DNA from: Brachyhypopomus gauderio
Taxonomy: Eukaryota; Chordata; Actinopteri; Gymnotiformes; Hypopomidae
Assembly: GCF_052324685.1 (NCBI RefSeq)
Contig: NC_135222.1
Location: 4,069,749-4,133,748 of the forward strand
DNA: 64,000 nucleotides
Direction: 5' to 3'
The notes beneath the pieces are model-generated. The model saw only the letters and a program-made list of their open reading frames with translations, was not told the DNA's origin and ran no database searches. The position numbers were made by a program, and so were the translations under genes. Shown piece by piece: positions 50,427 to 64,000 of this stretch; the first letter of the stretch is position 1; each line of letters opens with the position of its first letter.

Positions 50427-53400
50427 CTTCCACCAGCCTGCCGCCGAGCCGCCAATCGCAGCCGCCACCCGCGCCTCCGTCCTGACGCCTGTCTGTCCGT
50501 CTGCGAAGAGAAACGCACGACACAGCTTCCGTCCGGGGTTAGGGCTTCTGCTGTGGCATCATACGGGCTCTGTCGGGTCCACACGAACTGCTGGAAACAC
50601 GTCTGTCAGGTCCGGACGAACTGCTGGAAACAGAAGATTTCAGAAGACGGTCAGTCGATGAAAACTCCAGACTGAGAATGGAGTATCTGTGCAAGTTGTT
50701 CTTCCTCTTCTATCGACAGTGTGTCTTAGTTCAGAGCTGTTTCTGTCTAGAATCTCACTTCCTTGTGGAGGCAAAGCTACATTTCTGTCATTATCATCAT
50801 GCAGCAAATGCAAATTCAGCAGGAGAAGAAAAGCTAACAGAAAGTGGTCTAACGGTTGACTTTATCAAAAGCACAGAGTCAAAAGACCACTGACAACGAC
50901 TCCGTGGACAGTTAAAAGAAAATAATGCAAATTGCAAGTTTAAAATGGTTATGAATGTTAATGACACTAAGCAGGGGAGGAACATGTTCATAGAGCACGT
51001 TGACTCGAGCGTAAGACGCTTCAGTGAGCTGTGTCTCCACCTCAACCCAGTGGCAGTGCTGTGTTTGAAAAAGTTCAGTATCATCTCAGCATTATCAGTA
51101 ATACCATAAATGTTATGTGTCCAGACATATAACACGAGTTCCTTTTGCAGTCCTAATATTGCTGGACCTATTGCTTTGATGTAGATAGCTATTCTATGTT
51201 ATGCCCGGTGTAAGACCCGAATAAAGTATCTTCCTGTAAACTATCCCAAATTAGTTATATCTGCACATGACTACCAGATAGAAAACCCCAAGCTATACCG
51301 TGTTCCTACACTGTAGTTCAACCGTGATGCTTCAGTTTGCACCAATGCTACCTTAGCATTAGCATTAACTGCTGGTAGTGACATCTTGTTTGTGATTGGT
51401 TTAGGTGTTTAAGTTGTGTGAGGGGGGGGCAGGTGTGGTGTTGGGTAAAGGAGAGGAGGGAGAAGTGAAGGTAGGAGAGGACAGGAGGAGAGGAGGAGAG
51501 GAGGAGAGAGACGAGACCACGTGCGCAGTTTGGACTCAGCGTGGTGAAAGTGAGGCACGAGGCAGCGTGTGTAGTGTGTGATTCAGCTGGCGGGGAGGTG
51601 GGAGCAGAGCTAGGGTGTGTGTGTGTGCAGGGGGTGGGAGGTGTGTGGGCGGGGGGGGGGGGCTGCGCTGTCGAGTGCAGGCTGGAGTGGAAAAAAACCC
51701 ACCGGAGGAGGAGGAGGAGGAGGAGGCGGAGGAGAGGAGGACATGCGCGGGGCTTTGAGGGAACGGTATTAAACAGGGAGGTTGTCAATCCGGTCTGAGC
51801 CGGTTACCCCACCCTGCGCCGTGTGCCAAGTTTCAGGGAAGCCGTGTCCCCTCGCTCACGTGTGGGGGAAAGATTAAAATGATCGACTGCAGCCCTGGCA
51901 GGGCGGGAGTGGAGGAGTGGAGGAGGGGAGGAGGGGAGGAGGGAGAAGAGGGGCTTTGGAAAGCAACTCTCCTCGATTTGTCGAGCGAGCACGAGAGCCA
52001 AGCGGCCTAACTCCCCCACCCCCTTCTTCCATCTGGCAGAGTGACCCAGCGCAGGGCAAGGCCGGGGGAGATTATTCTCCATAAGAGCGGTGCGTTCGAT
52101 TGGCATTCCTTCAGACCAAGCCCCTTGGTATGTAGGCAGGACCTGCTCGACCTGGGCGCACGCCCTCTGAGAAACCTGCTTCGCTCACCCCGAGCTCAGC
52201 CTGGCACCGTGTCAGGGCCCTGCAGAGGTCACGCTCAGGTAAACCACAGCCTAAACGTTCCAAACAAACCTGTCTTTCATTTTCTAATTCAACCCGATTT
52301 TCTCCTTACGGTTAGTCATCGCCAGTTCCCACCGGTTTTCTTGCCACCAAACAGCCACGTCTTCCTGGTTTATTTACCCTGGACATTTCATGAGACGCAG
52401 GAAACGATCTTTTCATTGACGCCGGCTTTAACACTAAATAATCATTTCGGCTTCTATATATTATGAACGACAAAAATACTTTAATCTAGGGCACATACGC
52501 AGCGCACAACTTCCTATATAGCGCACCTCAGGGAAACCTTTCCAGTAATAGTTCCACTCTAGACCACGGTGTGGCTGGTTTAAGTTGAATGGTAATGTCC
52601 ATAAGTGCGGTACTTCAGGCTCTCCAGTGTGCCCCCCCCCCCATCCCTCCATCCCAACACCCCCTCCCCCTCCCGCAGCTCATTTCACTATCTCTCCCCT
52701 CACGGCTCATTTGAATAGGCAGGAGCCCTGAGCGGAGGGGAGGCCGGTAGTAACGGACAAACGCCTGTCGAGCGGCGTGCTGAGAGGTTAGGTGGGCACA
52801 CGCGGAGGTCCACCTCCTGAGGTAGGGGCAGCGCGGGAGAGCGGAGGACTGGTGGAAAGAGGAGCAGGGAGAGTTGGCGGGTTGCGCCCAGGCTCACAGG
52901 CACGGCAGACGCCCCAGGAAGGGACGTTAGGAGACGAGCTCCTGCGCTCCGGCTGACAGGTGACGCCCGTGTCCCAGAATAAACCCGGGGCTGGGCTGAC
53001 AGAAAGAGGAAACACCGCAAACAAACCTGATCCTCACACCTTCTCATGGCTCCAAACATTCCTCATCACTAATTCATGGCTGCCGGTGGAGGGGGGGGGG
53101 GGGGGGTAGGCGGGGCCTGGCGTCTCGCTGGCCGGGACGGCGGCCGCTCGCACGCTCGTGACGCTGCTTTGCAAGGCAAAACGCCGCCATCCCACCCAAC
53201 TCGCCACACGGCGACAGCGATTATCGGGGCTTCGAAGCCCACACCCAGGTCTCGCCAAGCAAGCATCGGACCATCAGCCCACGTTTCTGACACACTCGAT
53301 GAAAGTAAAACCCGTTGAAAGTAAACACTCTTAATTACTTACTTGTAACTATATACCTGTGTACTCATACGATAGTTACCGTACAAAATGTTTTGTTTCA

Positions 53401-54036
53401 CTAACAATGTAATACCGGCCTAAATTATGCTTAATTACTATAAAGTAGGTGGTGTATATTCATGCAACCATGTGCAGCACCGGAGACCGCACCGCTGCTC
53501 GCAAGCTGGTGTGAACGGGGCACAGATGCGGCGTGGTGTGGATGTGTTCAGGTGTAGGTGCTCCACCTGCTCCTCCCACTCACCTCAGGTGACTCTGAAA
53601 CGAACACAGTTCAACATGGCATGCGAGCCAGCGTGCATCGTGCATCGTGCATTTCTATCGAGCGTAAACGGACACCTCGGACTGAAACGTCTTAGCAGAG
53701 CACATGCCACACATTCCAGGAACACACACACACCGACTCATGACATAAACTAAAACAATCCGAGGTGTTTTTCACAGCACGGCTCGCCACTTCTTTTATT
53801 TTAGGGTGTGTTTTTGCCCCTCCCCCGACTCTTGTCCATTATCTCGGTGTACCTTGTCCCGCTCACATTTTATGGTGAATTCACCGATGGGTTCAAAACA
53901 AGAGCCATGCGTCAGGGTTTCCCGCGAGGGTAGATCACTGCCGTGCACGTGAGCCTCACGCCCGGGAGGTCCAGGACCTCGGTGGAGTATGAGTGAAGGA
54001 AGAGTGGAGAGGCATCCCCTGACCAACGTGTCTGCT

Positions 54037-54039
<3 letters not shown>

Positions 54040-54119
<80 letters not shown>
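54040..54119. repeat. (GT)n microsatellite
   Basis: About 40 uninterrupted GT units. Confidence 0.97.
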
Positions 54120-54120
<1 letters not shown>

Positions 54121-54729
54121 TTAGTGCCACCGCCTTGGAGACGGAGAAGGAAGGGGATTCACAACACGCAGGTCGGTAGGGTTCAAGGTCAGAGCCGAGA
54201 GGATATTAGCGGATAATCGGAAACACTACGGAGAGGGGGGAGGGGGGTGTCTCGTTCCAAGAAGAACAGGATTTTGAGCAAGGCCTTGGATATGAGTCAC
54301 TCCTGCCAGCCGTGGTTAGAGGACCCTGATTGGCCGCACGAGTACGAGCAGGAAGTGGGCGAACGACTGATAAAACTGGAGTTGTGGGGTTGGGCCGTTT
54401 GACTGGAGATATGTCCGTAGCCTGCCAAAAATCCAGGCTTGTGTTCACAATGCCCCCTGAAAGGTAGTGGGTGAGGCCACTTTACAAGCCAACGTACACA
54501 GCTCACGAGTCGAGTCGTCTGTCTCAGCCATGTCAGGGGCTGCTAGCTTTTTCCTCAGGCGTATAAAACAGCTCCACCCCATGGAGCCCTGGGCCTGCGC
54601 TCTACCGGACAGCTAGGCTCCCTCCTTATGCCACGTGACTCAATTAAACATTTTAGTGTGAGGAGCTTGCGTTGCTTTTACGGGCAAAACTCAAAGGTCT
54701 GCCGGTCCGTCAGAACGGAATCAAACGAC

Positions 54730-55600
54730 CGGAACCTTTCGCCTGAGCGGCCATGCGCCTGGATCGGCCGCTGCTCGATCGGTTCAGACCCAAGTGCGAA
54801 TATGTCCGACGGCCCCCTCATAGTTTGACCAAAGTTTTCCAGGCCCGATTCCCTGCATCTGGCAGAGGGCTGGGCCCGGCTCCTGCGAGGTTGTGGGACA
54901 CTGTGGCCGGGCTTACAGGAAACCAGCAGGGAGAGAGAGAGACGGACCGGCACGAGCCCCTCCCCCAAAAAAACCCCGGCGGCCCGCGGCCTCGGCGAGG
55001 CTCTCGCGTTTCCAGTGCCCTTGCGTCGGGCCTGCGGCTCCTCCGTCTCTGTGTCTCCGTCTCTCTGTCTCTGTCTCTCCCTCTCTCTCTCTCCCTCTCT
55101 TTCCCCCTCTCTCCCTCTGTCTCACTCTCTCGGTCTCTGCTGCAGAGGTCTCGGCAGGGTGGACGGAGGATGACTTCCTGCGTGACTCCGACGGTGGTGT
55201 AACAGAAGCCGCTCTGTTATCAGATGCCCGGCTCCCCCCAGATGCAGTGCCGTGACCCTCTCTGTCACCCCCCCCCCCCCCCCCCCCCAACTCCTTTCCC
55301 GAGGAGGCGCGCGGCCTCCTCCGGCGTCGTCCGCCTCCTCGTCGCGCCCGTGTCTCTCGACGACGGCGTGCAGGTAAGTGTGTCAAGGACTCCTCCGTGC
55401 GCTGGGGGGCCCCAGCTCCATCACGGGCGAACGGGGTCTGTCGAGGGAATGACCTTCCGAGCGGTCGGAGGCCGTGCTGCAGTAAGGCGAGGTGGAGGGA
55501 GGAGGGCCCCGGGGTCCCCACACCACCTGCCAGCCTCCACACGCATCAGGCCGATAAGTGGAAGGAGGTCTTTAAAAGAGTGCAATGAGAGCGTAATGAG
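54730..55600. promoter_or_regulatory. CpG-rich island upstream of zbtb7a
   Basis: CpG-dense sequence (GGCGGCCCGCGGCCTCGGCG near 54977, GAGGCGCGCGGCC near 55302) in otherwise CpG-poor DNA, 4-5 kb upstream of the first coding exon. This makes it a plausible zbtb7a promoter. A minus-strand gtaagc donor near 54914 is compatible with a first exon in the island. A poly-C tract is at 55267-55288. Confidence 0.4.
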
Positions 55601-58600
55601 ATGGGCTCTCTGATTACCGATAGGATGGTCAGTGTGCATGCTGTCAGGCTTCCAATGTCGGGGGCCTTTCATTCGATCACTTCGAACCCACTCGGGTCAA
55701 CCCACATCAACCCCTCAAACCAGCACTGGCGACGGGCTACCCGTGACGGCGCTTCCACGGCCGTGAGCGTTTGCCACCAGTCCGACGGCTCCTTCCGAAA
55801 TGCGTCAGCTCACACACACTCACAACAACACACCCAGCAGCCCGGAGTCTTGTTTTACGCACGCAGCCATCTGAACTTTGTGAATAAGAAAGGTCCGAAT
55901 GGCTTAACAAGAAATGTCTTAACAAGAAATACGTTCGGTTTTCATTTCCGATCAAAGGAGACCAGTTTCAGGGCATGTGTACCTTGGTACACTATTCCAA
56001 GTAACAAGCGCTTGTGTTAAACCTACACACCAGTACCGAGCAGTTGACTGAGGGTGTGTGTGTAGTGACTATGCATAAAAATTGCTGCATGAAAAGGAAT
56101 TCTGCACAGTCAAAACAACAACAAATCTCAATTTGCAAAACCCGCTTGGAGACAGGTGACAAGTTTATATATATATATATATATATATATTATGAATCAC
56201 TTAGAGAGAGAAATTAGTCCCAGCAATTTTGGTTTTTTACGTTAAAGAAGAGCGACATTAGTGTTTACTACAAGGGTGGTACTTTTGAAGCTCATATACA
56301 CACACACATACACACACGCACACACACCAAGGTTCTCTGATGGCCTCATAACATTTCTACGTAGGTGTCACGACCCAAAGCGACCCCGCGTTAGATTTAC
56401 CCATATACAAAGTCCAATCAAGTGGGCACAGATATGTGTGTCATTCACGCAACAAGTAAGAGACAATAAAGAGGCCTCACCCCTGACAAGACAAGGAGTC
56501 TTTTCTGTGTATTGTTCAGACACAGGGCGTCATCTGCGAATAAAAATACCCCTCGCGCCCTCTCTGCACCCGCACCAGTGAGAACGAGTCGAGCGAGTAC
56601 GGCTTGGAAATCATCCGCATACATCCTTGAATAAAAAAAAAAACAGACAGAGAAAGAGACACGAGAGAAAGAGAGAGAGAGAGAGAGCGTGTGTGTTTCC
56701 AGCACTGGCTCCATATGCGGGACACCCATGCAGTGTTGCTCTGACTGAAGTCATGAGACACTAGCAAAGCCCCTCAGTTAGAGAACAGCGAGGGGGATGT
56801 GCACAGAGACCAGACTATATAAAGTATGAGGAAGGGGTTAGCAAGACAGCCACCGCATCTGCCAACGGAAGGGGTCCAGGCGTCTGCGGGTCCAGAGCTC
56901 AGAGATTTCGCTTTGTGGCACATGGCGTAAATAAACTGCACTTTTACAGCAGTGAGCCTGAGGTGACCACGGTTCTTTTACACAAGGCAGATGTGTGAAG
57001 ACCCGAGTGATCACCTCACGCCATCCAACTCCACAACTCAGACGTGTTTATAACTTGCACTCAGCCAGCTCGCGTGCGATTGGTTGGAGAAACACTTATG
57101 GACAACGGAGAAACATTTTTAATGGGTCAAGTTTAAAACAGAATGGCAACGCATGTTACAAAAAGTCAGTCCTCCAAAAGTTAAAGTTAGCAGGACGTAA
57201 CCTCTCCGGGCCGTACCTTAGCACGCCAGGCCCCCTTTCTCATCTCTGTCTGCAACTGGGTCAGGCACTCTCTGCTCAGTCAAGCCTAGTGCCTCTCTCC
57301 CTCTCTCCCTCACAGCTCACACTAGTCCTCCACTCGCCTGTCTTCTCCACACCGGGCAGCGGAGAGAGAGAGTGAGAGAGTGCCTTGAGTGCTTACCGGC
57401 CAGCCAGAAACGTGTCTCTCTCCGTGGGCCGGCAGTCTGCCCTGCCTGCCTCCGTGTCTGGCCAGGAACCTGCTCTGGAGCTACTGCAGACGGGAAACTT
57501 CTGAGTGGCCCTGGTTCCACAGGCAAGCCCTTGCCTGATCCCACACAGACAGACACCTACTAACTCCCCCCCCCCCCTCCTCCCCACCCCTCTATTTTCA
57601 GCCCACTGCTCTGGCTTCACTTCCCCCTCTGCGATTGGCCTGACAGCTGCTCACTCACCACACCTCCCCACAGGGATAGGCTGCCGGCTGTTCCCTTTCC
57701 TGTATGGCCAAAGGCAAGGCACTCTGGGATGTGGAGTTCTTCAGAGCTACTTCATCTGTTTCTGTTCCACTGTTGAGAACTACAAGTCCCAAGCAGTCCA
57801 CTCTCATCAACCCCCACACCTCAGAGCCTGGTTCAACGTAAGCACTCAGAGCTGAATTATACACTACGGTGTGTTGCTAGCAGGATGCCAGGTATTAAAA
57901 GTACGGACCAGCCATCAAAACAGGGCCAGGGCTCGCAACAAAATGAAAAACTCCCAGCTCTCCAAGTCAAAACCCAGCAACACAACGCTGACATGTCACG
58001 AGCCTGACTAAATAATAGAACAACTTAAGCACTCTTGACCTAAATAAGACTTTTTAAACCAGTCTGAAATATCCCGAAACAACAGGAAAGTGACAGCAGA
58101 AAAATAAATGTAAAAAATAAGCATCCACATATACAGAGAGCCGAAAGCTCTGACAGTTATCTGTCATAGCCGGGTCCCCGTGCAGCGACAGCAAACCAAA
58201 TGGCGAAGCCTGTGACACTGCCACTTTACCTTGTCCTGTGGTGGCGATTCTGGTTCCTCCTTCCTCTCACACTGCCTCACTCCTTTACTTTAGAACTCCC
58301 GCTCCCTCACCGCACTGAAGCACTAACACCCTGAAGAACTGAGGTAAAGTTCAGCAAGGCAATACCTATACATACAAGGTGAGTCCAATGAGTTAGGCTG
58401 CAGACAAACAAGGAACTCTACTACTAAATACTTAGCAGCCCCCTCCCAACCCCCTTTCTCTCTCTCTCTCTCTCTCTGTCCCCCCTCCCTCATTCCTTTC
58501 TCCTCTCCTCCTTCACTTCACTCCTTCTGGTCGACGGGCCCTGGTCAGACAGCAGAGGGACGTGTGGGGAGGTGAGCTCACCTGCGATGGCTGTGGTGCT

Positions 58601-58651
58601 GCTTGTTGTGGGTTAGCTCTTCCCTGCTCTCCTCTCCTCCTCTGTGGAGCG

Positions 58652-58688
<37 letters not shown>

Positions 58689-60409
58689 ACTCTCTCTCTC
58701 TTTAGCTGTCTCTGCTGCTCAGAGCCCCGTATGCGCTAAACAGGCAGCAGCAGATCAACTCAATTCCCTTCCTGGTTTCTGGAGGGCAAAGAGGTCCCTC
58801 CCTTTCTCTCTCTCTCTCCCTCTCTCTGCCTCACTCTCTCTCTCTCTCTTAAAGAAACAGCACTCCCCTCGCTGGTCTCCTCCACACCTCTCTGGGGAAT
58901 ACAGTAAAATTATATTACCATGTGACAGTGGTAACAATCTTTTGTCATAAAAGCAGGTTGCAGAGTGCAAAGTGAGGTTTCCCATAAGCTCTGGCTGCGT
59001 TTCCAAAAAGTTATTCAGCCAGGCATGACATTTACAGTGAGCAAGCGTGTGTGCTAAAATTATGATTGTAACCGTCCTTTTCTTTCTGAAGTGGCTGTGT
59101 GGAACAGTCACACCCACCCATCCCACAGCCTGAGGTCATGGAGTCCCACCCCAGAAACAAGCCTTGGCACATTCCAAAATACTCAGGGTCTGCCAGCAAC
59201 ACCCCCCACCACACACACACACACACACACACACACAATGCTGTCTCACTTACACAGTTCAATGCACTGCCTCTCAAGGGTCTTCAACGTGAGGTGCCAC
59301 TCCTCCACTTTTACCTCAGGCAGAAATTTCGAACTATTTTCAGAGTAATACTTCGCCACACCGCTTAAATTGAAAGTGATTTGTAAAGTCATGCGAGTGA
59401 GATACCAACAGAATCCTGCAGTAATTGTGCCAACCATCTTAATGTCTATGTGGACATAGTTTAACCTGCCACCACTGTTAGCCCTCAATCTGAATAAGAA
59501 ATCAGACGATTGGTGACATTACATTATGACTGAGTATGATGCAGATTTGGCATAACACTGACATATCACTGAAGCTCTGAGTTCTGCACTTGTGTCCTTG
59601 GGGATGGGGAGGGGGGGGGGGGGGGGGGCACCCCAGAATGAAAACTTGCACACACTAACCACAGAGGGCGCTGTGCACAGGTCAGTGATATAGCAGATGC
59701 ATCGTAACAATGTTACAACCAAACAATTGGAGCCTTCAGAAAAGACCACGTTTTAAATTCTCCTTTACCCTTTATTCTCCTTTACTTTAATATGAGTTTT
59801 AAATAGTTTATCAGATAACCTGGCATTAATATTAATGGCAGAATATTGGAAACAGAGAAATCAGTAGTTATTATTTTTTTGAAAAATGAATGTGAAACAA
59901 CAGAACACTACCAATACATTTTAAATGATGTAAAATATCCCTGGGACATTTTATGTTTAGCAACTGAAACAAGAATAGATGACGGCAGACATGTGAACTG
60001 TAAAGTCACCCTTGTATTGGGTATAAAATATTTTTTCCTGGTTCCTAAAAACCCACAGGTCTAGCTGTGGTTTCTCAGGGGTATAATGTGGTTTTGAACC
60101 AAGTAACACAGAGAAGGAAATGAAAGCTCAAAGCGCAGGTTGGCTAACTCTGGTTCTGAGGGGGGGGGGGGTCCAGGGCCCAGGGCGGCTTGGGGGCCTT
60201 CCTGCTCCCTCACCTTCTAAACCTGGTCATTAACTAAGGAGTACAATCAGCCGTGTGTGTGTGTGTGTGTGTGTGTACAGGGAAACTGCCAAGCACGCTG
60301 GACGATGGGCCTCCTGGATGAGAGTTTGGTCCCCCTGTATAGAATAGTGAGGGTTTTCTGATCCAGTCCTAAAGGAGTCCCAGCCTGTGTACATGTTTGT
60401 GTTGATACT

Positions 60410-60462
60410 CCATCAGGTAGGGATTACTCCGTCAGGTAGGGATTACTCCGTCAGGTGTGTTC
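60410..60462. repeat. short tandem repeat, unit 19 bp, three copies
   Basis: ACTCCGTCAGGTAGGGATT occurs twice with one substitution and a third partial copy. Confidence 0.85.
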
Positions 60463-60649
60463 CTGACACTCGATTGGAACAGTCATGTGTACGGGCTGTA
60501 AAACTTGCTTTACACAGTACGTTCTCATAAATGAATTATGATACAATGCAGTAAAAAAAATAAATAAACTTCTTCTCCACTGACAATCACAACATAAATA
60601 TATTAGGTTATTAAATGAAAACTGTGTAAACCTTCATTCACAAATAAGT

Positions 60650-60655
60650 TTTATT
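60650..60655 (-). terminator. candidate poly(A) signal of map2k2
   Basis: Canonical AATAAA on the minus strand, about 2 kb beyond the stop codon. Confidence 0.5.
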
Positions 60656-62259
60656 CTCCTATTAGAACTGTATTCTGCAAATTTCAAATGATAATAAAAA
60701 TTACTTTGCATTTTTCCTAGACTGCTCAAAAAACAAAAACAAAATATATATATATATAAAACCAAACACAAACAGAAGAAAGCTATTCTTTAAGACTGCG
60801 AAACAGTACCAGAAGTACTGTACAAACAGTTTTACACACATACATCTGGCAACGCATTCGTGTGGTCAGAGGTGAATGGCAGTATACAGAAGCAATACGA
60901 TGGTGAGTTTCTCAAAAGCATCGCATGGGTTTAAGATCATCGCCGCTACAGGTGAGACTGTTCAGGGGGACACTAGAGTGTCCACTTGGGGACGCTCGTG
61001 ACTCTCAGAACTTTCTGGAAAAACCCTGAACATTGAAGAATAGGAAGAAGAAGAAAAATAAACAACCAGTTCATCTCCATCTCCAGTCCAAGGCCCAGAG
61101 GACTGTAGTAGACGTCTACACCCCTTTTCCACTCCGATCTGCTGTATTGTCTCTCGCATAGTACATGTCTCTTCTGAAAGAACTTGGTAGGTTATGTACT
61201 ATGGCAAGCCTTGATTCGTTCATATTCAACAGACCTTGGCGTATGCAGTTTGTATTCCAATGCAAAGAACAACTGTAACAGAGTGCAATTCTGGTTTTAT
61301 CTTAAGTGTAAATTTCAGTCTTTATGTGTAGTCAGAACAACAACAAAAAAAAACCCCAGCAAAAACATCAAAGCACAAAAAAATACCCCTTCATTCCCCA
61401 AAATACGTCATGACAACAGTTACAGCGTCAAAACAAACCGAGAACTTTCTGACGATGAACAGAACTGAAGCAGCTGTGAATATAACGCCACCGTTTAAAA
61501 ACAAAAAGGTTTCCGAAGGAAATACATCGTACGCAAACAGCTTTCAGCGCAAGAGCTGCAATTCGTGAACCAGTCCTTTCCTTCAGCAGATGAAAGGTTA
61601 ATACACTGGGACATTTATCCATGTTTCATTATTCTGCAATATTCAAATCAAACCTCTATAAAAATTTTACCATGGAAAGGATCGCTTTACGGCGGAGGGT
61701 ACAGGAAGTCGTGAACACTTAATGAATGCTTAATGAACACATAACGAATGCTTAACAAAGGCAAGCGCACAAAGTATAACGTTCAGGATGGCCGATGTCT
61801 GCCCGTTTTTAAGGTTGGGGATTAGTTGAAGATCTGTGCGCATGCAGCAGAGAGAAGAGAGGCTGATCTCATGGACTCACTCAGCTCTGCTCGTGAACAC
61901 GTCCAACTCTGCCCAGACACTGGGCTGAAGTGTGGCGTGATCCGCAATAGCCCCGTTTTGTTCGAACCATTTAGATGCAGAACAGACCAGAACAGGCTTA
62001 CATCTTCTGAAATGGAACGATTTGTTTTTACAGCGCAAGAGTTATGTTGCCACCACGTAGCAGACATACAGTGGTCACTTATGTGACTTTATGGACGCTC
62101 CGGAAAATTTGAGTGAAAATACGCGTTATACAAAATACACCCAGGTGTTGTATGCCAAACCTGAAACCCCCCCTCCCTCCCCCGGGAACTCAGGTGACCT
62201 GCTGAAGAGGAGCGAAAAGTGTTGAAACCAAAATTCAGACGGACAGGTGAACCGACAAC

Positions 62260-62462
62260 AGAGAGAAACACCTCCTGTAAGAGAAACACCTCCCCTAAGA
62301 GAAACACCTCCCCTAAGAGAAACACCTCCCGTAAGAGAAACACCTCCCCTAAGAGAAACACCTCCCCTAAGAGAAACACCTCCCCTAAGAGAAACACCTC
62401 CCCTAAGAGAAACACCTCCCGTAAGAGAAACACCTCCCGTAAGAGAAACACCTCCCGTAAGC
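62260..62462. repeat. 18-bp tandem array in map2k2 3' UTR
   Basis: Eleven units of AGAGAAACACCTCCCSTA, where S alternates between C and G in the order G C C G C C C C G G G. There is almost no other variation. The period is a multiple of three, so the frames stay open, but the array lies beyond the map2k2 stop. Confidence 0.97.
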
Positions 62463-62617
62463 CGGTACCTGCAGAATGTACTGAGTCAAGGAGACGGAGG
62501 GGAGAGGAGACGGAGGGGAGAGCAGCGTGACCGGACTTTACAAGCAGGAGAGAGGAGGACAGAGGAGGGAAAGGGAGGGGGGTAGACCGGGCGGGGGGCT
62601 GGGCGGACTGAACAACT

Positions 62618-64000
<1,383 letters not shown>

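Larger units (their letters stand above)
50501..60620. other. zbtb7a upstream / zbtb7a-map2k2 intergenic region
   Basis: No coding exon was recognised. An acceptor at 50500 shows that zbtb7a has at least one upstream non-coding exon. Possible minus-strand donors are CCT|gtaagc (exon end near 54915), GCCG|gtaagc (57397) and GCAG|gtgagc (58582); none can be chosen from sequence. 51.4-51.8 kb and 53.08-53.3 kb are GA/GC-rich. (GT)n lies at 54040-54119, (TA)n at 56166-56190, CT-rich tracts at 58450-58880 and (CA)n at 59209-59237. Confidence 0.5.
60630..62617 (-). other. map2k2: map2k2 3' UTR
   Basis: Runs from the TGA at 62618 to about 60630. The minus-strand AATAAA at 60650-60655 is the candidate poly(A) signal. 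It contains the 18-bp tandem array at 62260-62462. The other open frames here are unsupported. Confidence 0.6.

Noticed and set aside
50427-50468. Upstream extension of zbtb7a starting at 50468
   Set aside because: The codon there is GTG, not ATG. The first in-frame ATG after the acceptor is at 50426.
62089-62585. Repeat-containing open frames (RETPPL and LLREVF types)
   Set aside because: They lie beyond the map2k2 stop codon and owe their length to the 18-bp period.

Overview
The window is vertebrate nuclear DNA, almost certainly from a ray-finned (teleost) fish. Genes are split into small exons with GT/AG borders. Intergenic and intronic DNA is full of (CA)n, (GA)n, (TA)n and poly-G tracts, and short non-autonomous DNA transposons are present. 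The protein sequences are vertebrate orthologues of the human 19p13.3 genes MBD3, UQCR11, TCF3, ZBTB7A and MAP2K2. No bacterial genes, CRISPR arrays, tRNA or rRNA genes were seen.

All six recognised genes lie on the minus strand. From low to high coordinates they are: the first exons of a class V myosin (1-1208, running off the left edge); mbd3 (CDS 2893-6068, six exons, 274 aa); uqcr11 (9324-9774, two exons, 56 aa); tcf3 (CDS 14144-29542, 18 coding exons, 649 aa, plus a candidate non-coding first exon near 32.25 kb and a 3' UTR reaching about 10.19 kb); zbtb7a (CDS 45381-50426, three coding exons, 598 aa); and the last five exons of map2k2 (62618 to beyond 64000, 3' UTR to about 60.63 kb). 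The exon coordinates were derived by matching splice sites, reading phase and family sequence. Phases close across every junction used.

Functionally this is mostly a chromatin and transcription neighbourhood: Mbd3 (NuRD complex subunit), Tcf3 (E-protein bHLH factor), Zbtb7a (BTB/zinc-finger repressor), with a respiratory complex III subunit, a MAPK kinase and a myosin motor. The genes are neighbours by ancient linkage, not an operon. 32.4-39.6 kb and 50.5-60.6 kb hold no recognised coding exon and consist of candidate promoters, possible conserved regulatory elements and simple repeats.

The observations I rate most interesting are: a class V myosin next to mbd3; Mbd3 with the Lys30/Tyr34 residues associated with methyl-CpG binding, plus a candidate alternative first exon that would skip them; a tcf3 locus with only the E12-type bHLH exon; two look-alike octamer/homeodomain elements in tcf3 intron 3 and upstream of tcf3; and a palindromic MITE that supplies the nearest AATAAA to uqcr11.
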